A DNA stretch of 64,000 bases, taken from contig JBAVIP010000004.1 in the NCBI GenBank assembly GCA_049687015.1, positions 1-64,000 on the forward strand. Direction: 5' to 3'. The first letter of the stretch is position 1. Every line of letters begins with the position of its first letter. The notes under the pieces were generated by a model, which was not told where the DNA came from, did no database searches, and saw nothing but the letters and a program-made list of their open reading frames with translations. Below, piece after piece: positions 7,044 through 13,960 of the stretch. The DNA is from Methylotenera_A sp049687015. Lineage in GTDB: Bacteria > Pseudomonadota > Gammaproteobacteria > Burkholderiales > Methylophilaceae. A program made the position numbers and the translations under genes.

Positions 7044-8042
7044 ATGACCAACCAATTTCTTGCAATCCGTCCGCGCCGTATGCGCAAAGATGAGTTTTCG
7101 CGCCGCTTGATGCGAGAGCATGTACTCACTACCAACGATTTGATTTACCCCGTTTTTGTACTGGATGGCGAAAACCGTACTGAAGATGTCGCCTCGATGC
7201 CAGGCGTAAAACGCCAAAGCATCGATGTGCTGCTTAAAACCGCGGGTGAGTGCGTCAAGCTCGGTATTCCGGCGATTGCGCTTTTTCCGGTTATTGAGCA
7301 ACAGTATAAAAGCCTGGATGCAGCAGAGGCTTTTAATGCTAAAGGACTGGTTCCGCGTACGATTAAAGCGCTAAAGGCCGCATATCCTGAGCTGGGCGTG
7401 ATTACCGATGTTGCGCTCGATCCCTACACCACGCACGGGCAAGATGGCCTCATTGATGATACTGGTTATGTGCTGAATGACGAAACGGTGGCTGTGCTGG
7501 TAAAACAGGCGTTGTGTCATGCCAAAGCAGGCGCAGATATTGTCGCTCCGAGCGACATGATGGATGGCCGCATCGGCGCGATTCGGGATGCGCTGGAAGA
7601 AAACGGCTTCATCCATACCAAAATTCTCGCGTATTCCGCCAAGTATGCCTCCAGCTTTTATGGCCCTTTCCGCGATGCGGTCGGCTCATCCGCCAATTTG
7701 GGCAAAGGCAATAAATACAATTACCAGATGGATCCTGCCAATTCTGATGAGGCGATTAAAGAAGTTGCGCTGGATATTGAAGAAGGTGCCGACATGGTAA
7801 TGGTGAAGCCTGGCATGCCTTACTTGGATATTGTGCGCCGCGTAAAAGAAGAGTTTGGCGTGCCGACCTACGCCTATCAAGTGAGTGGCGAATACGCCAT
7901 GCTAAAAGCGGCTGCACAAAATGGCTGGCTGGATGAAAAGGCTTGCGTATTGGAGAGTTTACTGGCGTTTAAACGCGCAGGAGCAGATGGAGTGTTGACG
8001 TATTTTGCGATGGATGTGGCGAAGTGGTTGAGACAAGGTTAG
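7044..8042 (+). CDS. hemB: Delta-aminolevulinic acid dehydratase (porphobilinogen synthase)
   Basis: HemB condenses two 5-aminolevulinate molecules to porphobilinogen in heme and corrinoid synthesis. The 332-residue enzyme shows both Schiff-base lysines, K200 in ILAYSAKYASSFYGPFR and K255 in MVKPGMPYLD. The metal-binding segment reads DVALDPYTTHGQDG, with Asp/Ala in place of the three cysteines of zinc enzymes. This places it in the magnesium/monovalent-cation-dependent class, known for example from Pseudomonas. The ATG at 7044 has TGGAG six bases upstream and gives the usual length; the upstream ATG at 7023 lacks such a site. It is probably a separate unit from trpC because a hairpin repeat intervenes. 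Confidence 0.96.
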   Translation: MTNQFLAIRPRRMRKDEFSRRLMREHVLTTNDLIYPVFVLDGENRTEDVASMPGVKRQSIDVLLKTAGECVKLGIPAIALFPVIEQQYKSLDAAEAFNAKGLVPRTIKALKAAYPELGVITDVALDPYTTHGQDGLIDDTGYVLNDETVAVLVKQALCHAKAGADIVAPSDMMDGRIGAIRDALEENGFIHTKILAYSAKYASSFYGPFRDAVGSSANLGKGNKYNYQMDPANSDEAIKEVALDIEEGADMVMVKPGMPYLDIVRRVKEEFGVPTYAYQVSGEYAMLKAAAQNGWLDEKACVLESLLAFKRAGADGVLTYFAMDVAKWLRQG

Positions 8043-8045
8043 TTT

Positions 8046-8660
8046 GTGGTTTCGAGAATTGTTGACTGTGCTAGACCTAAACAGTTATTTAGGTATTCGC
8101 AACAGAAATGGCTAGCGAAATCTTTGTATGAAGGGGAATTTCGACTAGTACCAGCAAGTGTCTTTGGGGAACTGATAGGTGATCATGCACGACAGGATAA
8201 TGAATTGCTTCGGATTCAAAGTTCACCAGCCCATCAAGTAGAAATTATTCACCAAAAAACTGGGAAGCGATTAACCCCAATCGGGGATGTAACCTACAAA
8301 AGCGAAATACTTACCGATTACTATACTTTATGTTTTTCTTCATCTTGGAATATTGCTCTTTTTGATGAGTTTCATAACTCAGATGCATGTTTGATAATTC
8401 ATAAACCAGAGGAAGTCTGCGAAAGAATTCACTTTTTTGCTAATAGATTTCTTCAAGATTGGTCATCCTTAGACGCTCGTGTTACTTACGGTGGAAGAAG
8501 TGATTTTGGGGCATTTTATTTAAAAGACCCAAAGTATACAATTCAGGATGAATGGCGTTTTACATGGGTTCCACCAGATGCTTTGAAGAAATTGACCCCA
8601 TTCAACATTAAAATTGGCAGTATTGAAAATTTTGCAGAAATTGTACTGAAGCCTAAGTGA
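8046..8660 (+). CDS. Uncharacterised protein, possibly DUF2971-like
   Basis: The 204-residue protein starts at GTG three bases after hemB and is visibly richer in A and T than its neighbours. It has no signal peptide or membrane segment. The order of motifs is LFRYSQQKWLAKSLYEGEFRL near residue 14, YTLCFSSSWNIALFDEF in the middle, then DACLIIHKP. This resembles the layout of DUF2971 proteins (start Y-[KR]-Y, central CFS, then a small hydrophobic motif), but I cannot confirm membership. Such proteins are commonly accessory and sometimes defence-associated. Composition and lack of operon partners suggest horizontal acquisition. Confidence 0.6.
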   Translation: MVSRIVDCARPKQLFRYSQQKWLAKSLYEGEFRLVPASVFGELIGDHARQDNELLRIQSSPAHQVEIIHQKTGKRLTPIGDVTYKSEILTDYYTLCFSSSWNIALFDEFHNSDACLIIHKPEEVCERIHFFANRFLQDWSSLDARVTYGGRSDFGAFYLKDPKYTIQDEWRFTWVPPDALKKLTPFNIKIGSIENFAEIVLKPK

Positions 8661-8680
8661 TGAGCGATAATATTTTCTTT

Positions 8681-8905
8681 CGCCTTTAGGCGAGTTTCTT
8701 TCTTTTGTTTAGCCAAAAAGAAAGAAACCAAAGAAAAGGCTACCCCGCTGCCGCTTGTTTCCTTCGGTCTTAGCGCAGCATCTGGGCGGCTGCGGAACTC
8801 GCGCTTTCAGCACTCAAACAGTCCTCGCCGCTATCCATCTGCCGCTCAAGCCGAAGGCGCGGCAAAGGGGATTGAAAGTCAAAATCAAAACCATGCGAAT
8901 GCCAT
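8681..8905. repeat. Dispersed intergenic repeat with 13-bp A/T hairpin
   Basis: This non-coding stretch lies between two convergent genes. It opens with a small CGCC-TTTA-GGCG hairpin (8681-8692). A perfect 13-bp stem follows, GTTTCTTTCTTTT at 8694-8706 with its complement at 8716-8728. Then comes a GC-rich part with CCCGCTGCCGCTTG, CTTCGGTCTTAGCGC and GAACTCGCG segments. I know this layout as a dispersed repeat of many beta- and gammaproteobacterial genomes, often mis-annotated as short proteins. The small reading frames across it are ignored for that reason. Confidence 0.6.
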
Positions 8906-8926
8906 TTTTTTGTGAATTTAATGCTG

Positions 8927-8979
8927 AAAACAGATGCCCTGCAAGGCGTATGGATATTGGTCTGCAGAGCATCTGTTTT
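8927..8979. repeat. Long imperfect hairpin between convergent genes
   Basis: AAAACAGATGC (8927-8937) plus CTGCA (8939-8943) pair with TGCAG (8963-8967) plus GCATCTGTTTT (8969-8979). This gives a 16-bp stem with one mismatch and a 19-nt loop. It ends 14 bases before the 3' end of the minus-strand RnfD-like gene. The TTTT on the plus strand side makes it a possible terminator for read-through from the left, but the loop is long for a classical terminator. Confidence 0.5.
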
Positions 8980-8993
8980 GAATAAAAAGCAAG

Positions 8994-9878
8994 CTACCAA
9001 TTAAATCGTTTTTCTTTAAACACCTTATTCCAAACCGGTACGGTAAAACTCCAAGCAAAAAGCGCCACAATCAACCCTTGCGGTTTAAATAAGCCATATT
9101 GCCAAACAAAGGCGCTGATTGCGACGCACACGGCGTAGGCCATGCGTGCGCGGGCATGTTGCGGGGTAGTCATGGGGTCGGAAATCATGAAGAAGGCGAA
9201 TAGAATTGTTGCGCCGTTTAGCGCTTGGTGCAGCCACATATCTACCGCCAAACTTGGTGCGTAATCTAGCCAAATTAACCGTGTAGCCAATAGACCAAGC
9301 CAAGCGCCGAGAAATACGAAGCTGACATCCCAGCGTTTAACCCGACCTGACACAGTTGCGCCGAGTGCCAGCATCCACAAGGCTACCAGCGTTTCTTGCC
9401 CCCATTGTCCGGGCGAGAGCCATGCATGCGGCATAAACATTAAGGCCGAAAATGCCGCTAAATTGGCGGGGTTGAGAATGTGGCCTCTAGCTGCACCGCT
9501 GCCAAATCGAAACAAAAACTTGCTGGATATGGCCAAACACGCCAGTACCGGATGCACCCATGCGACATCTGCGCGCACTAAAATTGAAATGCCGCAGGTG
9601 GTGACGAGTGCACTTAAATAGCCTTGTGTGTTTTTGCGATTGGACAATTTGAGTGCAAATTGCCAGAAGGCTTGCGTGGCAACCGCGCCGATAAAAGTGA
9701 GTAGCACTTGGCCTGCGCTAAGGGCGAAATCGCGCGCTAGAGCACCGAACAGCAGCAGACTCACCAGAAAGATAATCTGAAAATAGCGCGCGTCTAATAA
9801 TTTAAGCGCGTGACCTAGCCCAGCCAAGCCGGGCAGGTGTGAGGTGGCAATTGCTGGGTTAAAGGCTGCGTCTTTCAT
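8994..9878 (-). CDS. RnfD/NqrB-like integral membrane protein
   Basis: This 294-residue protein has many hydrophobic helices and RnfD/NqrB family marks: HILNPANLA (residues 133-141) and FMISDPMTTP (230-239). The rest of an Rnf or Nqr complex (A, B, C, G, E) is absent here. The family's covalent FMN threonine is not obvious; GAT triplets occur at 173-175 and 222-224, and which, if either, carries flavin cannot be decided. It overlaps the DUF2330 gene by one base (TAATG on the minus strand), so the two are translationally coupled and probably form a functional pair. A stand-alone role as a flavin-bearing membrane partner of the exported DUF2330 protein is an inference. Confidence 0.75.
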   Translation of the reverse strand: MKDAAFNPAIATSHLPGLAGLGHALKLLDARYFQIIFLVSLLLFGALARDFALSAGQVLLTFIGAVATQAFWQFALKLSNRKNTQGYLSALVTTCGISILVRADVAWVHPVLACLAISSKFLFRFGSGAARGHILNPANLAAFSALMFMPHAWLSPGQWGQETLVALWMLALGATVSGRVKRWDVSFVFLGAWLGLLATRLIWLDYAPSLAVDMWLHQALNGATILFAFFMISDPMTTPQHARARMAYAVCVAISAFVWQYGLFKPQGLIVALFAWSFTVPVWNKVFKEKRFNW

Positions 9879-11416
9879 TATTTGCTCGCCTTGCCGTTAC
9901 TAAACACTTTTTCCCACCATTTGTTTTTTGGCGCTGGGTTGCTGCTAGGGATAAAGCCCGAGCCGAATTTCTCGCTACCGATAAAACGCTCGGCATCGCT
10001 TCTGTTCCAGCCTGTATAGCGCATCAGTGTTTGTAGTTCGTTCTGGCGACGTTGCGGTAAATCGATTTCATAGTAACGACGCGCTTGCTCAACGGCAAAG
10101 CGCGTGTTTTCTCGGCATGCTTGAATGCAGGATTGCGGGTAGTAATCCGGTTTTCTGTAATCATACGGACGTGGCACATCATAGCCGCGGCAGGAATTCT
10201 CGCAGCTATAGCTGGCAGCCTTTTCGCGGCATTGTTGCACGCTGCCTTCAAACGGGTTTTGTACTACATAGCGGGTTTGCCAGTTTTGGCGATCCGAGGT
10301 TTGCACAAACATTAAATCTTCCGGGAAAGTTTTTGGCGTGTAGCGCACGTGCATACGGGTGAGCAGCGCGTTTTGTGCTCCACCGCCGTCATTGTTGCCA
10401 TCTAGCCAAAATACGCCAGCCTGATGCAATTCATCGCGGCTCAATGGCTCGTCCGCACAGGGATCGCACCAACCCATATCCCAAAAGTATTCAGTAAATA
10501 CCACGCGGTGATCCTCTTGCTTGGCTTGGTAATCAAACATGGCTTTGTAAAAAGTGTTGAAGTCTTTTTTAATGGATGGGGGAAGATTTTCATTTGCAGG
10601 AAGTTTAACGGTGCGGTAATTGGCGCTTTCAACACGACCATTTCTAGTGAGTATGTAAGCGATTAAATCTTGCGGTTTTTTCGGGTCGGCGTTAATCATG
10701 CCTAACCGAATCGGTAACATAAATTTTTCGCTTTCAAACGCAAACTGCAATGGGCGTAGATACTGGGTTCCGGTTTTGGCTTGTTCCTCCAAGTTCACTT
10801 TCGCCACAAAAAACTTCATGTTTTGCGCAACGTAAGGTTTAAGCACGGCGGCGGCGCCCTTGGGCATTTTGTAGCCGTTTTCACGCAACCAAGTTTCTAA
10901 GCCATTTGATTGCTTGGCCGAGAGCATCACAATATCGTATTCACCCACGGTATAGCTGGCTTCTACTGTCACGCCCAGAACTTTGTCACTTTTATTTTTT
11001 CTCAACTCTCCAACTGAAGCGGATGCAGGCTTCGCTGCATCCATGGATTTTTCTTCCAACCGATATTGCATGCCGACAGGGCATGGGTCAGGGTCAAAAT
11101 ATTCGGCCAAACGCGGTGACGAGTAAGCATCAAGGCGGTCAAATAAACGCTTATCGCCAATGCGCACTTGGCCTTTTTCTAACACTTGAGGCACTGGCAC
11201 CACTAGCGCGAAATCGGTCATCGGTCCGCGGTAATCGTTGAGCATAGAAATAACCGTGCGCTTGTCATCCCGCACAAGAATCACTTGGCTGGCTTCGTTA
11301 AAAAGAGAGGCATCGGCTTTGCCGGCGAAAAAGCCGCAAAAAGCTTGGGCGCCGGTGGACGATAATAAAATAGCGGCTGCGGCCAAGAACAGCACGCAAA
11401 AACGGGGTGATATCAT
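9878..11416 (-). CDS. DUF2330 domain exported protein
   Basis: The 512-residue protein has a clear signal peptide (hydrophobic stretch ending STGAQAF, cleavage near residue 24). The DUF2330 domain follows: CGFFAGKADASLFNEASQV, then LVVPVPQVLEKGQV, and a central WDMGWCDPCADEPLS motif. The C-terminal part is rich in Cys, Tyr and Arg (SYSCENSCRGYDVPRPYDY, then CIQACREN), suggesting disulfides or a metal site. The reading frame extends further upstream, but the ATG at 11416 has AGGAGA at ideal spacing and starts the signal peptide. Function is unknown. The partners are the RnfD-like protein downstream and a divergent ECF sigma factor upstream. Confidence 0.8.
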   Translation of the reverse strand: MISPRFCVLFLAAAAILLSSTGAQAFCGFFAGKADASLFNEASQVILVRDDKRTVISMLNDYRGPMTDFALVVPVPQVLEKGQVRIGDKRLFDRLDAYSSPRLAEYFDPDPCPVGMQYRLEEKSMDAAKPASASVGELRKNKSDKVLGVTVEASYTVGEYDIVMLSAKQSNGLETWLRENGYKMPKGAAAVLKPYVAQNMKFFVAKVNLEEQAKTGTQYLRPLQFAFESEKFMLPIRLGMINADPKKPQDLIAYILTRNGRVESANYRTVKLPANENLPPSIKKDFNTFYKAMFDYQAKQEDHRVVFTEYFWDMGWCDPCADEPLSRDELHQAGVFWLDGNNDGGGAQNALLTRMHVRYTPKTFPEDLMFVQTSDRQNWQTRYVVQNPFEGSVQQCREKAASYSCENSCRGYDVPRPYDYRKPDYYPQSCIQACRENTRFAVEQARRYYEIDLPQRRQNELQTLMRYTGWNRSDAERFIGSEKFGSGFIPSSNPAPKNKWWEKVFSNGKASK

Positions 11417-11549
11417 GGTTTTCTCCTGTGTTAAAAATTTGCATACAGGAATTACACGTGGCAAAAATGCAAATGGGGTTAAATTATTTTTATTTTTAAC
11501 CCTGTCGCGATACATTGACCGTTTAACATTCGAGTGCCAAACTTATCGC

Positions 11550-12167
11550 ATGAATGATGTTTTTGCAGATGAAGAGCTTATGCGCAAATTTTGCGCGGGT
11601 GAAGCGCAGGCATTTCAGTTATTGTATACACGCCATGAAAAGCCTTTGTATCGTTATGTGCGCCGTGTGCTGGGGCTGGCGCTGCATGCCCAGGCCGAGG
11701 ACGTGTTTCAGGACACATGGATGAAATTAGTGGATGCACGCGATAGCTGGCAGGCGCGTGAAGACGCCAGTTTCAAGACTTGGCTTTACACGCTGGCGCA
11801 TCATCGTGCAATCGATGTTTTGCGCAAGAGCGGACGCGAAGTTTCTGTAGATGACGGTTGGCTGGATGACGATGGTCATGAGCCATGGCAGCTTTGGCCG
11901 GCGGCGATTGCCGAGCAACCTGAACAGCAGGCCTTTTGGCGTAAGGCCGGCCAGCAGTTGCTGCATTGTCTGGATGGTCTGCCGGTGCCGCAGCGGGCTG
12001 CGTTTTTGTTGCATCATGAAGATGGTTTGAGTTTAGAGGAAATTACCCATGTGCTTAATGCGGAGTTTGAGACGGTGAAAAGTCGCTTGCGCTACGCGCT
12101 TGGCAAGCTGCGTGCCTGTATGGGTGCATATTTGCAACCTATCCTGGAAAGAGATGGCACACCATGA
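11550..12167 (+). CDS. ECF-type RNA polymerase sigma factor
   Basis: A 205-residue sigma-70 family factor with only regions 2 and 4. Region 2 includes FQLLYTRHEKPLYRYVRRV, AEDVFQDTWMKLVDARDSW and the DNA-melting/-10 helix FKTWLYTLAHHRAIDVLRK. Region 4 has LPVPQRAAFLLHHEDGLSLE with the helix-turn-helix FETVKSRLRYALGKLRA. The longest frame extends into the divergent DUF2330 gene; the ATG at 11550 gives the normal ECF length. The stop overlaps the next gene by ATGA, as usual for a sigma factor and its membrane-bound partner. It shares a 133-bp divergent promoter region with the DUF2330 gene, which makes that gene pair a plausible target, though no confident ECF promoter was identified. Confidence 0.9.
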   Translation: MNDVFADEELMRKFCAGEAQAFQLLYTRHEKPLYRYVRRVLGLALHAQAEDVFQDTWMKLVDARDSWQAREDASFKTWLYTLAHHRAIDVLRKSGREVSVDDGWLDDDGHEPWQLWPAAIAEQPEQQAFWRKAGQQLLHCLDGLPVPQRAAFLLHHEDGLSLEEITHVLNAEFETVKSRLRYALGKLRACMGAYLQPILERDGTP

Positions 12168-13327
12168 GCCTGCAAGATGAGCATCTGCAGCAAGCCTTGC
12201 GTCATGCGCCAGACAGCGAGCTGGAGCCGAGCAATATCGTGCGTCAGCAGGTGCTGGACTATGCGGCAAAAGCTGTTGAGAAAAAAGGCAACAGTTTGCT
12301 AAACCGTTGCATGAATGCTTTAAATAGATGGCATGTTGCAAGCTGGCAGCTGGCAAGTATGGGTAGCGTGGCAGTGGCATTACTGGTGGTGGTCATGATA
12401 CGGCTAGAACGCCCGGAAGATATTGTATGGGAGGCATCAGCGCCTGTTGATAGGATTCAGTCTAAGCCTGCTCAAGATGCTGGTGCCGGTTTGGCATTAG
12501 AGCGAGAACAGACTCAAGATAAAAAAGCAGAGCGTCGGAAAGATGTGTATGCTGAAAAACCAGCCGTTAATGATGCAAGTCCTTCGAGTCAAGCGGTGCT
12601 GGCTGGTGTAGTTGATGCTGCACCAAAAAGAAATGAAAAGGCCACGCTGGGTTCTGAAGGTAAAACACGGCTTGCTGAAAAATCTGAGACTCCGGCCGCA
12701 GTTTTGCCTTCTAATGACAACGTTGTTATTGCAGCTGCGCCCGAGGTGGCCGCACCCCAGGTGGCTGCACCCCGTGAGCCTGGTAAAACGGTCGATATGA
12801 CGGATCGGGCAAAAGAACAAACCCAAGCGATTCCAAATGAGACGATGACCGCTTCGGAAACTTCTAACACCAGTGCAGACGAGCCCGTGGGGCGTGCCAC
12901 TGGACTAAAAAAACAGGGAGAGGACTCTCTTGGGCCACGAAAAATGATGACAGCAGAGGAAACGAAACCATCTTCCAAGAGCAAGACTGATTCCTCTGGT
13001 CAAGCGGGTACTTTTGATGCTGATGCAGGTAATGCTGTTCTGGCGCAGGCTATCATTAAGGAAGGCGGTAGAGAAATTGCCCGCCGTGATATTGGTTCAG
13101 GCAATTTACGCATACTTTATCTGGGCAAGCATTTTGCAGCAAATAAGCCGCAAGACTGTGGTCAGGTGCAACCGTATGGCACACTTCAGAAGGATGAATT
13201 AACAGGCTATCGTATTGAATTAATTGCAGGTTGCCATTCGACAGAACAATTAATCAGAGAAGTAGACCATTATAATCAAGTGGTGCACGAGTGGTATCTG
13301 GAGCAAGCTAAAAACTTATCAGACTAG
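12164..13327 (+). CDS. Putative membrane partner (anti-sigma-like) of the ECF sigma factor
   Basis: This 387-residue protein starts on the ATGA overlap with the sigma gene. It has a short cytoplasmic N-terminal part (about 60 residues) and one membrane helix (about 61-79, WQLASMGSVAVALLVVVMIR). A long low-complexity Ala/Lys/Glu/Pro segment (about 90-280) follows, then a folded C-terminal domain (about 285-387) beginning NAVLAQAIIKEGG, with two Cys (DCGQVQPYG, AGCHSTEQL). The topology and position suit an anti-sigma factor or signal sensor. The H-x3-C-x2-C zinc motif of classical ZAS anti-sigma factors is absent, so the role is inferred from context only. No known domain was recognised in the C-terminal part. 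Confidence 0.7.
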   Translation: MSLQDEHLQQALRHAPDSELEPSNIVRQQVLDYAAKAVEKKGNSLLNRCMNALNRWHVASWQLASMGSVAVALLVVVMIRLERPEDIVWEASAPVDRIQSKPAQDAGAGLALEREQTQDKKAERRKDVYAEKPAVNDASPSSQAVLAGVVDAAPKRNEKATLGSEGKTRLAEKSETPAAVLPSNDNVVIAAAPEVAAPQVAAPREPGKTVDMTDRAKEQTQAIPNETMTASETSNTSADEPVGRATGLKKQGEDSLGPRKMMTAEETKPSSKSKTDSSGQAGTFDADAGNAVLAQAIIKEGGREIARRDIGSGNLRILYLGKHFAANKPQDCGQVQPYGTLQKDELTGYRIELIAGCHSTEQLIREVDHYNQVVHEWYLEQAKNLSD

Positions 13328-13936
13328 TTGTTTCAATTCTGCAATATTGATACGTTCTGCATTGCTGCCATTAGTTGGGTTTTTGGTGGCAATACGTAAA
13401 TCGTCCACATCAAACACGCTGAGTTTGACTAATCCAAACTCTGTTTCCAGCATGAATACAGGCACGGTTTTACGTACTTTTTCTTTTTTATCTTTACTCG
13501 GTTTATCAGAGATACGATACGATTTTTCGCTGCTTTCGAATGGAATTTGTTGATTAAGCAGAAACATTTCCACGTCCTTTACACTGTCTGCAAATAGGTG
13601 AATATCGGTTTGTGAGAATTTTCCTGCCGTACCATCCAGCACGCTGCCAGTGAGATGTGGATTAAAGCGCTCGAACAGTTGCATAGTAATGAGCGCAGTT
13701 TTGCGTAGTTTTGCTAGTTCTAGCGGTTGTTCATCTGCATTAAAAATCTCGTGATAAAGCCTGATTTCTTCTTCAATCTCGGCGTTAGTCGGCAATACGC
13801 TATTTTCAGAAATACCCAGCTGACGCCCAGCTTTCTTTTTGGCATAAGCAAAATCATGTACGCCATCCTCCGCCATCATACGTGCGGCTTGCTGGGCGAT
13901 CATTTGTCGGAGGTGATCAGGATTTTCGCGTGCCAT
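13319..13936 (-). CDS. Conserved hypothetical protein, nucleotidyltransferase-like
   Basis: The 205-residue protein begins with a basic helical domain (DHLRQMIAQQAARMMAEDGVHDFAYAKKKAGRQLG, residues about 7-41). A segment with HLTGSVLDGTAGKFSQTDIHLFAD follows, recalling the GS-containing loop and Asp pair of minimal nucleotidyltransferases. I have seen this architecture as a conserved betaproteobacterial hypothetical, sometimes wrongly named after an unrelated ligase. No catalytic function is proven. The C-terminal part (FMLETEFGLVKLSVFDVDDLR) looks like a beta-rich region. Its 3' end overlaps the anti-sigma-like gene by nine bases in convergent orientation, and the PBP1A gene lies 24 bases upstream of its start on the same strand. 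Confidence 0.6.
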   Translation of the reverse strand: MARENPDHLRQMIAQQAARMMAEDGVHDFAYAKKKAGRQLGISENSVLPTNAEIEEEIRLYHEIFNADEQPLELAKLRKTALITMQLFERFNPHLTGSVLDGTAGKFSQTDIHLFADSVKDVEMFLLNQQIPFESSEKSYRISDKPSKDKKEKVRKTVPVFMLETEFGLVKLSVFDVDDLRIATKNPTNGSNAERINIAELKQLV

Positions 13937-13960
13937 GGTTGCTGCGAGATATAAGTAAGA

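Noticed and set aside
8755..9000. Two short reading frames in the 8.7-9.0 kb repeat region
   Set aside because: They translate a known type of dispersed non-coding repeat and a hairpin; no start signal or homology seen.
10027..11241. Several reading frames antisense to the DUF2330 gene
   Set aside because: Shadow frames with no ribosome binding sites or protein-like composition; the minus-strand gene explains the region.
12497..12984. Antisense frames over the low-complexity part of the anti-sigma-like gene
   Set aside because: Open because of codon bias in the Ala/Lys/Glu-rich spacer; no independent support.
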